Positions 42,354-51,516 of a DNA stretch of 64,000 nt are shown piece after piece. The stretch covers positions 1 through 64,000 of the forward strand of contig JAPDIW010000044.1 in assembly GCA_029259415.1 (NCBI GenBank), written 5' to 3'. A program made the translations under genes and the position numbers. The notes under the pieces are model-generated. The model was not told the origin of the DNA, did not search any database, and was given only the letters and a program-made list of their open reading frames with translations. This stretch comes from Archaeoglobi archaeon (GTDB taxonomy: Archaea; Halobacteriota; Archaeoglobi; Archaeoglobales; Archaeoglobaceae). Every line of letters begins with the position of its first letter. Position 1 is the first letter of the stretch.

Positions 42354-43793
42354 GTGGAATTGGCGAGGAGGGTTGCGAAAAACGCATTGTTTAACACGTC
42401 TGCACTTGTTGTAGGCAACGTTTCCGGATTATTTCTTAGCGTAATCCTTGCAAGGGTTTTAACTCCTGAGTATTTTGGATTATACAGTCTGACGTTGGCA
42501 GTAGCAAACGTAGCTATAGCTCTTGCAAATTTAGGTGTTGATGGTGCTATTGTTAGATATACAGCCTACTTTTCAACTGACATTTTTCAGTTAAGAAGTC
42601 ACTTTAGGTACTTTCTTAAGATCAAAATTTTGCTCGCTTCTTTAATTTCTTTAGTTCTACTCTTTGCTTCAAATAACCTTGCAACTATCTTCGGGGATGA
42701 AAGGCTTGCATTAACTTTTGCAATTGCAAGTTTAATTGTTTTTTTGGCCTCCTTAGCATACGCTCTGAATTCCCTTTTCAATGGCCTTCAAGAATTCAAA
42801 TACACTCTTTTGAGTCGAATAGCCTACGAAGTGTCAAGATGGATTTTTGTCATCCCATTGGCAGTTTCCTTTCTAGCTACTGGGGCAATTGCCGGAACTG
42901 CTGCAGCATACCTCGTCTCTCTAATTTTTTTGGTAATAATAGTAGTAAGACACTATAGCGAATATATTTTTGGTGAAACTGGAAGAGTCGGTGGGAAAGT
43001 AAATACTTTCGTTGGCTTTATGAGCATTGCAGGAATTTCCGGGATAATTTATGCACACGTTGACTCCATTATGATTGGCCATCTTTTGACACCTACGGAT
43101 GTGGGATATTATAGAGCCGCATGTACAATTGTATTCGCGCTTATAGGATTTATATCCTCTTTAAGTTCTGTTCTGTTTCCTACATTCACCCGGCTTACGA
43201 TAGAAGACATCAAAAGGTCGCTTGATAGACTTACCAGATATTTATCTATAATTGCATTCCCATCAGCCTTTTTGATTTTATATCTGTCTGAAAAAATAGT
43301 AAAGATAGTTTATGGAACTGAGTACTTGGCTGCATCGTCAGCAATGTTCTTCCTATCCTTTGCTTTACTTCCAGGAGCTTTCAGCTACCTACCAACAATT
43401 TTTAATGCAAAAGAGAGAGTAGACATCTCAGTAAAGCTCACCGTATCAAGTATGCTTCTTAATGTTGTTTTAAATTATTTTTTAATTCTCGAGATGGGGA
43501 TTGCTGGTGCTGCTGTTGCAACCGTAGTTTCAAGGTTTTTTACTATAGGTTTTGCGGCAATTTTACTCTACAAAATGTTCAGTATCTCATTCAGAGCATC
43601 ATCAGTTTTGAAGCCGTTAATAAGCTCATTGATCATGTTCGCTGTGCTGATTGTTATGCCCGAACCACGATCTGTAGTTATTGGTTTGGCGGAGGTAATT
43701 TTTGCTGGATTGATTTACTTTGTTGTCCTTTTTGGTATTAGAGGAATCGACATGGATGATTTTAGATATTTCAGAAATCTGGTAAGATTTTAA
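42354..43793 (+). CDS. Wzx-type polysaccharide/oligosaccharide flippase
   Basis: 479 aa from a GTG at 42354, with 13-14 hydrophobic helices. The MATE-like/MVF-type polysaccharide flippase motifs are at the N-terminus (GNVSGLFLSVILARVLTPEY then FGLYSLTLAV) and in the centre (YAHVDSIMIGHLLTPTDVGY, YRAACTI). It flips lipid-linked glycans across the cytoplasmic membrane. It is the only flippase candidate in the window and so likely serves the nonulosonate glycan. CTATTTAAAC at about 42300-42309 could be its TATA box. Confidence 0.9.
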   Translation: MELARRVAKNALFNTSALVVGNVSGLFLSVILARVLTPEYFGLYSLTLAVANVAIALANLGVDGAIVRYTAYFSTDIFQLRSHFRYFLKIKILLASLISLVLLFASNNLATIFGDERLALTFAIASLIVFLASLAYALNSLFNGLQEFKYTLLSRIAYEVSRWIFVIPLAVSFLATGAIAGTAAAYLVSLIFLVIIVVRHYSEYIFGETGRVGGKVNTFVGFMSIAGISGIIYAHVDSIMIGHLLTPTDVGYYRAACTIVFALIGFISSLSSVLFPTFTRLTIEDIKRSLDRLTRYLSIIAFPSAFLILYLSEKIVKIVYGTEYLAASSAMFFLSFALLPGAFSYLPTIFNAKERVDISVKLTVSSMLLNVVLNYFLILEMGIAGAAVATVVSRFFTIGFAAILLYKMFSISFRASSVLKPLISSLIMFAVLIVMPEPRSVVIGLAEVIFAGLIYFVVLFGIRGIDMDDFRYFRNLVRF

Positions 43794-44338
43794 GATTTTG
43801 GCTTATATCTCAGCGTCATAAAAAGTTTCTCTCAAAATTGAACAAGCAATCTTGCAGTTTTAGTGTAAGATATCGCTAAAATATCTATATCTCCAAAACA
43901 TTCCTAAAATTGCGAGTTCATGTGTGTGCATTAAGGTATTAATAAAATACACCTATACTTAAAAGCACTAGACCGAAGTAAAAATCTTTTTCTAAATGTA
44001 AACCTTTATTTTCTTGAGCAGCTTAAATTGTAAGTATTCTAATATATAACACGTGTCCCTAGGGTTCTGGGACAAAATTTGATTAATCTTCACGATGTGA
44101 GCTCAGCCCTCTATAATCTAATATGCTTTCTCAGAACATTAACCTTGGCTGAAGTTCAAAAGGAGTTGCCTCTCTCGTACACTAACTTCCACCTCATCCG
44201 TGGGTTCAGTCTTTACAATTTCAACCTCCTGATGGTTTGCCGCACAACCTGCTTGCGTAGGATGAAGAGATAATTTTGTTTTCTAGAGTCGATAAACAAT
44301 CGAAAATTCTTATAAATCTTAAAAGGTTTGATTGAAGT
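43794..44338. other. Non-coding gap with a second remnant of the DUF2080-type IS
   Basis: 43794-44064 is AT-rich and holds nothing I can name. At 44065-44080 TTCTGGGACAAAATTT repeats the left inverted end of the IS at 37935. Next, on the minus strand (about 44085-44240), fragments EVEVSVRE, TPF and AKVNVLRKHIRL are recognisable pieces of a DUF2080 protein with stops and shifts. No transposase follows. CTTATAAATCTT at 44309-44320 is a good TATA box for the glycosyltransferase starting at 44339, which would then be nearly leaderless. Confidence 0.45.
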
Positions 44339-45382
44339 GTGGGGTCTAGAACTACGAAACATGACAAAACAAATATAGAAGAAAATAGCAAGTATGTTGT
44401 AGTTGGAATATGTACATATAATAATGAAGACACTATAGAAAGAACTCTTTACAGCTTGGAAAACCAGCTGAGAAGACCTGATGAAATAGTAATCTGTGAC
44501 AAGAGTAGTGATGGTACTTTATCGAAGATCAAGAATTTTCAAAAAAAATCTAAAATGAAAATTACGATCCTGAGGCAAAAGGGAGATGGTGTGGGTGAGG
44601 CTAGAAATGAAATTTTAAACTATCTAAAGAGGGAGGCTAAGTGTGATTTATTGTTTTTCCTCGATACTGATATAACAATTCCACCAGACTTCATAACTAA
44701 AAGCTTAAAACTTCATGAGATGTACCCAGATGTTGGTGTAGTCTGTCCAGGTGAGCGCTTTACGATAGCTCAAGATCCTTTTCAAGGCGATTACTTCTGT
44801 CAAGGTACTTGCTCTATAAAATTCGATTTAATCAAAGAATTAAATTTAGAATACGACTCTACTTTAAAAAGGGGAGAAGACTGGGATTTTGCGATAAAAT
44901 TATTCAAAAACGGAGTTACTAGTTTGATTACTCCGGAACTAAAAAGAGACGTTTTTGAAAAAGTAACTTTCAAAACTTGGATAAAAAAGAACCTAAAACG
45001 ACCAACGTCTTTACCATATATAAAGAAGTACGGGATTTGGTATATAAGAAAACACCCAGTTCATTTTTTTGGGGATTTGGTATCCTTTATATTGCTAATT
45101 TCTGTCGCACTGTCAGTAGTTGGCTTCATAGCTCAAATATCTGAATTTAAGACGCTTTTATTTGCAAGTATGTTTACATACGTTTTATATTTTGCTGGTA
45201 TGAGATATAAATATAAAAAATTATATCTAGGAAATATACATTACATAGTAATACATACTTTATGGCCAATTATATATGGAATTACTGTATTAAAATATAT
45301 ATTTTTTTCGATAATTAAATATATTTATAGTTTATCGGCAATAATCGATTGGTTAAAGTTAACATCTTTAAGAAAAAATTAA
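44339..45382 (+). CDS. Family 2 glycosyltransferase with C-terminal membrane helices
   Basis: 347 aa, GTG start. The GT-A fold opens with YVVVGICTYNNEDTIERTLY and IVICDKSSDGTL; the DxD is LLFFLDTDITIPPDF, and the acceptor/catalytic region has LKRGEDWDFAIKLFKNG (E-D-x-D variant). Residues about 245-335 have three hydrophobic helices with positive loops, so the enzyme is membrane-bound. It adds a sugar to a lipid carrier or glycan chain at the inner face. It is on the opposite strand to the island operon and converges on it with a 14-base gap. Confidence 0.88.
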   Translation: MGSRTTKHDKTNIEENSKYVVVGICTYNNEDTIERTLYSLENQLRRPDEIVICDKSSDGTLSKIKNFQKKSKMKITILRQKGDGVGEARNEILNYLKREAKCDLLFFLDTDITIPPDFITKSLKLHEMYPDVGVVCPGERFTIAQDPFQGDYFCQGTCSIKFDLIKELNLEYDSTLKRGEDWDFAIKLFKNGVTSLITPELKRDVFEKVTFKTWIKKNLKRPTSLPYIKKYGIWYIRKHPVHFFGDLVSFILLISVALSVVGFIAQISEFKTLLFASMFTYVLYFAGMRYKYKKLYLGNIHYIVIHTLWPIIYGITVLKYIFFSIIKYIYSLSAIIDWLKLTSLRKN

Positions 45383-45396
45383 TAATATTAAAATTT

Positions 45397-46398
45397 CTAT
45401 AGATATAAATTCAAAAATTCTCTAACTTCATCCTTGGTTAGCAATTTTGCGTCTTTAGAGGTATATTTTTTTACTTTTAACTTTTTACTGTTTGGTGGCA
45501 CATTACCAAAAGGAACTACAACTATCATGTCATCAATTTCATACGCTTGATCCGACTCTATTTCGGCAAGTAATTCCTCATGTAACTTTTCCCCTGGTCT
45601 CTTACCTACTATCTCAATTTTTATTCCATTAGGATTAATTCCACATATTTTAGCAAATTCGTTTACAACCACTTCAGCCAAGTCAATAATTCTTAAGGCT
45701 GGCATTTTAAAGATGAATATCTCCCCACCTTTCGAGATTTTAGCAGCTTTCAGAACTAGTTCGACAGCTCTTGAAATACTCATAACGAACCTCGTCATTT
45801 GAGGATCTGTAACTGTAATGGGTCCACCCTTCTGTATTTGATCCATAAAAACAGGAAGTACTGAACCTCTTGATCCAATAACATTTCCAAATCTAACACA
45901 TGAAAATGCTGTTTTTCTGGATCCTTTATACAAGTTAGCAGAAATAGTTAGCCTTTCTGCCAACAACTTTGTAGCACCTAAAACATTCGTAGGATTTACA
46001 GCTTTATCTGTGCTTATCGTTATAAACTTTTCAGTATTTTCGTCTATGGCTACGTCAATTAAATTTTGAGTCCCGACAACGTTAGTTTTTACAGCTTCAA
46101 AAGGATTATATTCACACACAGGGACGTGCTTTAGTGCAGCTGCGTGGAAAACAATGTCAACACCTTCGATTGCCCTTTTCAGTCTGTCTTTATCTCTTAT
46201 ATCCCCAACAAACAATCTGAGCTTTTCTGAGTTGAGTTCGTGTTCTAATTCATACAAACCTGTTTCATTTATATCTAACACCCTCACTACTTTGGGATCA
46301 AACTTAAGGAGCGTTCTGACTATTTCACTCCCTATAGAACCTGCGCCTCCGGTTACAAGAATTGTCTTACCCTCGTAAAACTCTTTGAGGTCATTCAT
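45397..46398 (-). CDS. legB: UDP-GlcNAc 4,6-dehydratase-like protein (CapD/LegB/PseB type)
   Basis: 333 aa, extended SDR. The NAD motif is ILVTGGAGSIGSEIVRTLL, followed by DIRDKDRL, FHAAALKHVPVCEYNPFEAV and the family hallmark ISTDKAVNPTNVLGATKLLA (Asp-Lys-x5-Asn in the active site, with no Tyr of the Y-x3-K kind). CVRFGNVIGSRGSVLPVF and QMTRFVMSISRAVELVLKA complete it. It converts UDP-GlcNAc to the 4-keto-6-deoxy sugar. It lies last in the operon and overlaps the aminotransferase gene by four bases; together they would be the first two steps of legionaminic-type nonulosonate synthesis. Whether it inverts C5 (Pse) or not (Leg) is not readable. Confidence 0.87.
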   Translation of the reverse strand: MNDLKEFYEGKTILVTGGAGSIGSEIVRTLLKFDPKVVRVLDINETGLYELEHELNSEKLRLFVGDIRDKDRLKRAIEGVDIVFHAAALKHVPVCEYNPFEAVKTNVVGTQNLIDVAIDENTEKFITISTDKAVNPTNVLGATKLLAERLTISANLYKGSRKTAFSCVRFGNVIGSRGSVLPVFMDQIQKGGPITVTDPQMTRFVMSISRAVELVLKAAKISKGGEIFIFKMPALRIIDLAEVVVNEFAKICGINPNGIKIEIVGKRPGEKLHEELLAEIESDQAYEIDDMIVVVPFGNVPPNSKKLKVKKYTSKDAKLLTKDEVREFLNLYL

Positions 46399-47534
46399 AC
46401 TCTCCCCTCCTGGAAGAATTCTTTAATTGAAGTGACAATGTAGTCCAGCTCTTCTTTTGTCATATGGGGGTACATTGGCAAACTCAAAACTTGAGAAGAA
46501 ACCTTCTCCGTTACTGGGAGTTTGACTTTAGAATATCCAAGCTTTCTAAATATCGTGTATTTGTGGACTGGCTCAAAGTAAACCTTAGTTGATATCCCCT
46601 TTTTTGCAAGATACCTCATTAGAGCATCTCTCATTTCTTTTCCTTCTAAAACCCTTATCATATAAAGCTGATAGGCCGCAAAATAATCTTCTGGCTCTTC
46701 CATGACTTCGACACCATCTATTTTTTTGAGCTCCTTGTTTAGTGAGTGTGCATTTTTTCTCCGCATTTCTATTAGCTTGTCAACTTTTTCTAGCTGTGCT
46801 ATTCCCAAAGCCGCCAAAATTGTTGAAAGCCTCCAGTTATAGCCGACTTCAATGTAATCTGTCTTTGTTCCGGAAGTGAAATAATCCCCCTCCGTTATCC
46901 TGCCATAAGAGACGAGGAGTTTTAGTTTGTCATATAATTCCCTGTCGTCTGTGACAGCGGCTCCCCCTTCACTTGTTGTGAAAATCTTGTTTTGACAGAA
47001 ACTGAGAATAGCGGCGTCTCCAAATGTCCCAACGTGTTTATCACCCACCTTCGCCCCGAAGGCCTCTGCAGCGTCTTCAATCAGTACAAGTTTATAATCC
47101 TCCGCTATTTCCCTGAGTTCTCTAATTTTGCACGGCATCCCGCCGTAATGAATTGGCAGTATAGCTTTGGTTTTTGAAGTTATTTTTTCCTTGACGTCTT
47201 CTGGATCCAGTCCCAAAGTTTCTTCCTCGATGTCAGCAAAGACTGGCTTCGCACCAACATATAATGGAGCATAAGCAGTTGCTATGAATGTAAAGGAGGG
47301 TACAATTATCTCGTCCCTTGGCTTAAAGCCATAAGCAAGCACCAATGCATGGAGCGCTGAACCCCCAGAGTTAAAGGCCACACAATATCTTGAGCCGATG
47401 TACTCACGTATCTTTTTTTCAAACTCTTTTATTTGCTTTCCAGTACACCAATGCATTCCAGACTGAATTACTTCTTTAACCGCATTTACGTCTTCCTCAT
47501 CCCAATAAATTTTGAAGAGGGGAATTTTCCACAT
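46395..47534 (-). CDS. legC: DegT/DnrJ/EryC1-type sugar aminotransferase (LegC-like)
   Basis: 379 aa PLP enzyme. The N-terminus IPLFKIYWDEEDVNAVKEVI is typical. FNSGGSALHALVLAYGFKPR binds the PLP phosphate, LIEDAAEAFGAKVGDKHVGT has the ring-contact Asp, and the Schiff-base Lys is expected in AILSFCQNKIFTTSEGGAAV. It aminates the 4-keto sugar from the dehydratase. It overlaps the dehydratase start by ATGA and follows the FemAB-like gene by 10 bases. The pair fits the legionaminic pathway, though bacillosamine-type glycans use the same first two steps. Confidence 0.87.
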   Translation of the reverse strand: MWKIPLFKIYWDEEDVNAVKEVIQSGMHWCTGKQIKEFEKKIREYIGSRYCVAFNSGGSALHALVLAYGFKPRDEIIVPSFTFIATAYAPLYVGAKPVFADIEEETLGLDPEDVKEKITSKTKAILPIHYGGMPCKIRELREIAEDYKLVLIEDAAEAFGAKVGDKHVGTFGDAAILSFCQNKIFTTSEGGAAVTDDRELYDKLKLLVSYGRITEGDYFTSGTKTDYIEVGYNWRLSTILAALGIAQLEKVDKLIEMRRKNAHSLNKELKKIDGVEVMEEPEDYFAAYQLYMIRVLEGKEMRDALMRYLAKKGISTKVYFEPVHKYTIFRKLGYSKVKLPVTEKVSSQVLSLPMYPHMTKEELDYIVTSIKEFFQEGRV

Positions 47535-47544
47535 ACTTCACCAC

Positions 47545-48612
47545 CTATACTATTTTTTCATCAAGATCCCACCGATACTCTGGAAAGTAATTGTTCGAAA
47601 ATGCAGACATGGGATTCAAGGTTGACAGTTTTTTGTAAGTTTTTATATCAAATATTTTTTTGCCAATATAGAAAGGAACTGTATCGTTCGAAAAGCCTTT
47701 TTTAAATTCAAAAAGAGAATCATTTTTTCCTCTGCCTCCACCAAGATTCAGTAATTCAAAGTTATTCGTTTTTACCCATTTTATTGCTTTCCATAACATT
47801 AAATCTAATGGATACACTCCTTTTAAACCATATGTAGCACCAGATAGATGATAATGAACTACTTTGCGCCAAAATATGAAAATACTTGCTCCAATGATCT
47901 GATTATTATGTTCTACTTTAACTAATACTGACTTTAATAAGCTAAAATGATCATTTAGGAACTCTCTTGAAAAATAGTATTTTTTTGATGCCTTATTTTT
48001 GTCCATTGTATGATAATAAATTTTTACAAAGTTATCAATATCCTTTTTAGTAGGAGTACTCACAATTTCTACTTTACACTCCTCTCTTATAGATTTTTTG
48101 ATGTTATATCTGTGTCCTTTTTTGATTGATTTCCAAATCCCTTCTAAGTCTTTATTCAAGTTAATAACTACAACATCGTTTAGATATTCAACGTTAAAGC
48201 TCTTATTAAAAAACCTCCAGTTCTTAAAAATTGGGTGGAATCTTATAAATTCGCACACGTAATTATTCCTTAAAGCATAGTTTTGGTATTCCTCCAAAAA
48301 TTTTTTCAGAGAACTGTTTATCTTTTCTTTATCTCGTGTTTTTGTGGTAATCAAAGGCCCCCCATAACCATAAGGAGTGGTCAAGTCATAATATTCGAAG
48401 TCTTTAAATTTCTCTATTTTACTTATATCTCTAACTAAATGTGGCCAAAAAATTTTTATGTTTTCATCTTCCCAAAAAATAGCTTCAGGTTCAACATCAT
48501 AGTGCCTTTTGTAGAGGTCAAAATACTCGTATCTAAAATAAATGTCCTCATATCCTCCAAATTCTTCGGCTAGTGTAGAATTCCACGTAGCCCTATCTTT
48601 TATGGAGATCAT
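47545..48612 (-). CDS. FemAB/GNAT-fold acyl- or aminoacyltransferase-like protein
   Basis: 355 aa. Two tandem GNAT-like domains are suggested: FDLYKRHYDVEPEAIFWEDE and TTPYGYGGPLITTKT at the front, and WKSIKKGHRYNIKKSIREE, then VKVEHNNQIIGASIFIFWRK and VYPLDLMLWKAIKWVKTN at the back. LLNLGGGRGKNDSLFEFKKG is the closing FemAB/peptidoglycan-bridge-like motif. It lies between NeuC-type and LegC-type genes, so it could supply the N-acyltransfer step that LegH catalyses elsewhere, but LegH is normally a left-handed beta helix protein. That role is inference. The gene is visibly AT-rich. Confidence 0.72.
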   Translation of the reverse strand: MISIKDRATWNSTLAEEFGGYEDIYFRYEYFDLYKRHYDVEPEAIFWEDENIKIFWPHLVRDISKIEKFKDFEYYDLTTPYGYGGPLITTKTRDKEKINSSLKKFLEEYQNYALRNNYVCEFIRFHPIFKNWRFFNKSFNVEYLNDVVVINLNKDLEGIWKSIKKGHRYNIKKSIREECKVEIVSTPTKKDIDNFVKIYYHTMDKNKASKKYYFSREFLNDHFSLLKSVLVKVEHNNQIIGASIFIFWRKVVHYHLSGATYGLKGVYPLDLMLWKAIKWVKTNNFELLNLGGGRGKNDSLFEFKKGFSNDTVPFYIGKKIFDIKTYKKLSTLNPMSAFSNNYFPEYRWDLDEKIV

Positions 48613-49727
48613 AATTTACCCTCCAATATCTCCAAAATTATTTTCACTATTCTTTCCGAACTTTTTCCATCGCCATATGGATTTTTTATTGTTTTTAACT
48701 TGTTTCTAAACTCTTTGTCGTACAAAGCCTTCTTTATACCCTCCACAATCTCGTCTTTATTATATCCTACGTCTATTGTATTTCCTGCCCTCAGCCTATT
48801 TCTCTGCCTCGTTCCGATACAAACAAAAGGTTTTCTAAAAGATGCCAATTCAACAATCCCTGCACTTGAATTGCCCACCATCACATCACAAGCATTCATT
48901 AATCCTAAAAAATCTTCTCGTTCAATATGTTGAAATACTTTTAAGAAAGGTAATTCTTTACTGTATTCTTCAAGTATTTTGTTTATAACCCTCCCCCCAG
49001 CATCTGCATTTGAGTAAACAGCTATTGTCTGAATCTTTAGTTCTTTGATTGCATCCAAAGTTCCTTTTATCTGCCTTTCTACGTCTTCGTGCTCCTCGGT
49101 ATTTGGGTGCTGAACAAGAAGAATGATAGGTTTTTCTGGATTTAGTTCGTATTTTTTAATTATCTCCTCTTTTGGTGTAAACTCTCCTGCATAGATATCA
49201 TCCAACCCTGGTTCACCTACATTAAATACTCTATTTTTCGGAATACCCATACTTATCAATCTTCTATAACTTTCTTCATTTCCTACAAGATGGTAGTCTG
49301 AAAACATCGTAATTGCATACCTTATTTTGTTATCTATTGAACCTCCTAAATCTCCTCCTCCATGATGCACCACTGGAATATTTAAGTGAGCTCCAACTAT
49401 AGCTCCAGCTAAACTCTCGCCTCTGTCGCCTTCAATAAATATTAGATCTGGATTTATCCCTTCTATCGCTTGAGCAATACCATATACGCAAATACCAAAA
49501 GATTTGACCATTGCTCCCAGACTATCGTTATCCAATAGCATATCAACTTTCTTGATTTTGAGTTTGTCTTTTTCTATCTCTTTTATAGTATACCCAAATC
49601 TAGAACTCAAATGCATACACGTTGCTATTATTGTTAAATCTACATGCTTATTTAGTTCCATCAGTGCCCTCCTCATCAATAAATAATCTGACCTTGAACC
49701 TGAAACATATACGACCCTCTTACTCAT
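48609..49727 (-). CDS. neuC: NeuC/LegG-type UDP-sugar 2-epimerase (hydrolysing)
   Basis: 372 aa, GT-B-like fold of the WecB/NeuC family. The start VVYVSGSRSDYLLMRRALM and the active-site segment FIEGDRGESLAGAIVGAHLN, then VVHHGGGDLGGSIDNKIRY, are specific to NeuC/LegG. MVGNSSAGIVELASFRKPF and GTRQRNRLRAGNTIDVG bind UDP. It converts a UDP-2-acetamido sugar to the free mannosamine-type sugar for NeuB. It overlaps both neighbours by four bases (ATGA-type). In the legionaminic route its substrate would be the 2,4-diacetamido-trideoxy sugar. Confidence 0.9.
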   Translation of the reverse strand: MSKRVVYVSGSRSDYLLMRRALMELNKHVDLTIIATCMHLSSRFGYTIKEIEKDKLKIKKVDMLLDNDSLGAMVKSFGICVYGIAQAIEGINPDLIFIEGDRGESLAGAIVGAHLNIPVVHHGGGDLGGSIDNKIRYAITMFSDYHLVGNEESYRRLISMGIPKNRVFNVGEPGLDDIYAGEFTPKEEIIKKYELNPEKPIILLVQHPNTEEHEDVERQIKGTLDAIKELKIQTIAVYSNADAGGRVINKILEEYSKELPFLKVFQHIEREDFLGLMNACDVMVGNSSAGIVELASFRKPFVCIGTRQRNRLRAGNTIDVGYNKDEIVEGIKKALYDKEFRNKLKTIKNPYGDGKSSERIVKIILEILEGKL

Positions 49728-50824
49728 AGACTTTCACCATTTAGGATACCATTTAGAATATTAGCTACTTTCGACATCTCTTTCTTGCCATATCTCTGAT
49801 CTATAGGTATTGACAAAATTCTTTTGCTTAATTCATGTTCATATGAGTAGTTCTTTGGGATTATACCCTCCAAATCCCAATGTATTGGGGGATAAATATC
49901 TTTTTCAATTAAGAGTTTCTTAACTCTATTCCTTTCTTCTTCACTCTCAAATATTAATGGCAGGGTAAAAGGACTTTTTATGTCATCTAAATTAAACAAA
50001 AAATATTTCTTATTATGAATATTGCTATACATAAATTTTAAATTTTCAAACCTTTTTCGAGTAATATATGAAATATTTATTTTTCTTAAAATGTAAAGCG
50101 AAATAAAGGGGATATCCTGTAATTGTATTGGCTCACTGTCTTTATTTACTTCATAGTTTTTGTACATTACTAAAAATAAGTTTTTTAATTTGTTAGCATC
50201 TTTTGAGATAATCCTCTCATAGTTTTTTAAATACATAGTTTTTAATACCATCGCTTCGAGCATATTTTCGTAACCTTCTGGGAATGATTTCTTTACTTTA
50301 AATGCAGAGTTAGTATAGTATAACACACCACCATCTGGTATCGGAAAAACTTTTCTTAAACTTGAGACTAGATACAAATTCTCATGTTCTATTTTAAATC
50401 TGCTTCTATTGAAGATGGAATGAGTAATGTCTAGAATTACAATATTCTCTTTATCTAACAAATTTAAAATATTTTTATTAAAAATGGGTTCAGTTCCAAA
50501 ATAATCTATAAAATAGATTAATGAATTTTTTATATTTTTATCTAATATTGGTTTTAAAGGATGTTTATGAGTGTAAAACTTAACTTTTAAATTTAACTCT
50601 TTAAAAGGCTTCAAAATCGAATGACATAGATATGCTGGTAGGTAGCATATTTCCTTTTTTAGTAATTTTTTTGTATTTAACAACACAGATTTTACTGCTT
50701 GCCTACCATCTCTGAAAAAGCAATAGTTTCTGTTTTCGCCAACACTTATAAGATAATACAATGCGGAGTTCGTGTATTCATCATTGTCGAATTCTGGAAA
50801 TTCAAAAAAACTTCCTATTTCCAT
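49724..50824 (-). CDS. DegT-like PLP-fold protein, divergent
   Basis: 366 aa from the ATG at 50824 (MEIGSFFEFPEFDNDEYTNS); a GTG nine bases upstream is possible. The fold I aminotransferase pattern is weak but present: NYCFFRDGRQAVKSVLL at the phosphate end, LIYFIDYFGTEPIFN and IVILDITHSIF for the ring Asp, and the Lys in YLVSSLRKVFPIPDGGVLYY. Such proteins occur in bacterial capsule clusters beside sugar methyltransferases. Reaction unknown. Its coding is among the most AT-rich in the window, suggesting transfer. It overlaps both neighbours. Confidence 0.7.
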   Translation of the reverse strand: MEIGSFFEFPEFDNDEYTNSALYYLISVGENRNYCFFRDGRQAVKSVLLNTKKLLKKEICYLPAYLCHSILKPFKELNLKVKFYTHKHPLKPILDKNIKNSLIYFIDYFGTEPIFNKNILNLLDKENIVILDITHSIFNRSRFKIEHENLYLVSSLRKVFPIPDGGVLYYTNSAFKVKKSFPEGYENMLEAMVLKTMYLKNYERIISKDANKLKNLFLVMYKNYEVNKDSEPIQLQDIPFISLYILRKINISYITRKRFENLKFMYSNIHNKKYFLFNLDDIKSPFTLPLIFESEEERNRVKKLLIEKDIYPPIHWDLEGIIPKNYSYEHELSKRILSIPIDQRYGKKEMSKVANILNGILNGESL

Positions 50825-51516
50825 AATGACCACCTCTTCCTCGCTTCGACAATCCAGTGAATAATTTCTTCTTGTCGGTTTTCATAAGTACGAATGTTGT
50901 TCTCAATACTATTAATTTCAAATCCTGATCGCAACAACAGATTTTCTAAATCATCTGCAGAGAGCATACAAGTTATCCCTACATTAGCTAGGGGGCCTTC
51001 TGACAAATTATCAAAAGTTTCGTAGTCAATCAGATTTGATGTTCCATAACCCCAACTCCCCTTTGCAATATGAAAACTCCAAAAATAACCGCCAAGTTTT
51101 AAAACACGATTTATTTCGGCATAAGCCTTTTTATGGTCTCTAAAAGTGAGATGCTGAATTGTGGCACAGTCAATAACTACATCAAAACATTGATTCTTAT
51201 AGGGTAGTTCTCTTACATCAGCCACTTTTAAATTTGCTCTAACATTATACGCCTCTTCCAAGTATCTCTCCGCTTTTCTTACTGCAGATGGAGAAATATC
51301 TATACCATATACAAAACCCTCATTCGCTAAAAACCAAAGATTTGCTCCTTGTCCACATCCAACTTCTAAGATCTTGATATTTTTCCTTTCTTCTTTTGGG
51401 ATTTTGAAGAAATTAGCTCCTATAAATCTTATAAGTTCCTCATTAGGGTATTTGCCCCACATCCTTTGCGAGTGTATACATTCCCATATATTTTTTCTAC
51501 CATTCAATGAGCTCAA
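50815..51516 (-). CDS. Class I SAM-dependent methyltransferase
   Basis: 233 aa. Motif I is ILEVGCGQGANLWFLANEGF, then YGIDISPSAVRKAERY, VADVRELPYKNQCFDVVIDC and the INRVLKLGGYFWSF post-I block. It is a typical small-molecule O- or N-methyltransferase of polysaccharide clusters. The start overlaps the NeuB-type gene by 20 bases, so it is translated from the same message. A glycan-modifying role (O-methylation of a sugar) is inferred from neighbours. Confidence 0.87.
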   Translation of the reverse strand: MSSLNGRKNIWECIHSQRMWGKYPNEELIRFIGANFFKIPKEERKNIKILEVGCGQGANLWFLANEGFVYGIDISPSAVRKAERYLEEAYNVRANLKVADVRELPYKNQCFDVVIDCATIQHLTFRDHKKAYAEINRVLKLGGYFWSFHIAKGSWGYGTSNLIDYETFDNLSEGPLANVGITCMLSADDLENLLLRSGFEINSIENNIRTYENRQEEIIHWIVEARKRWSLWK

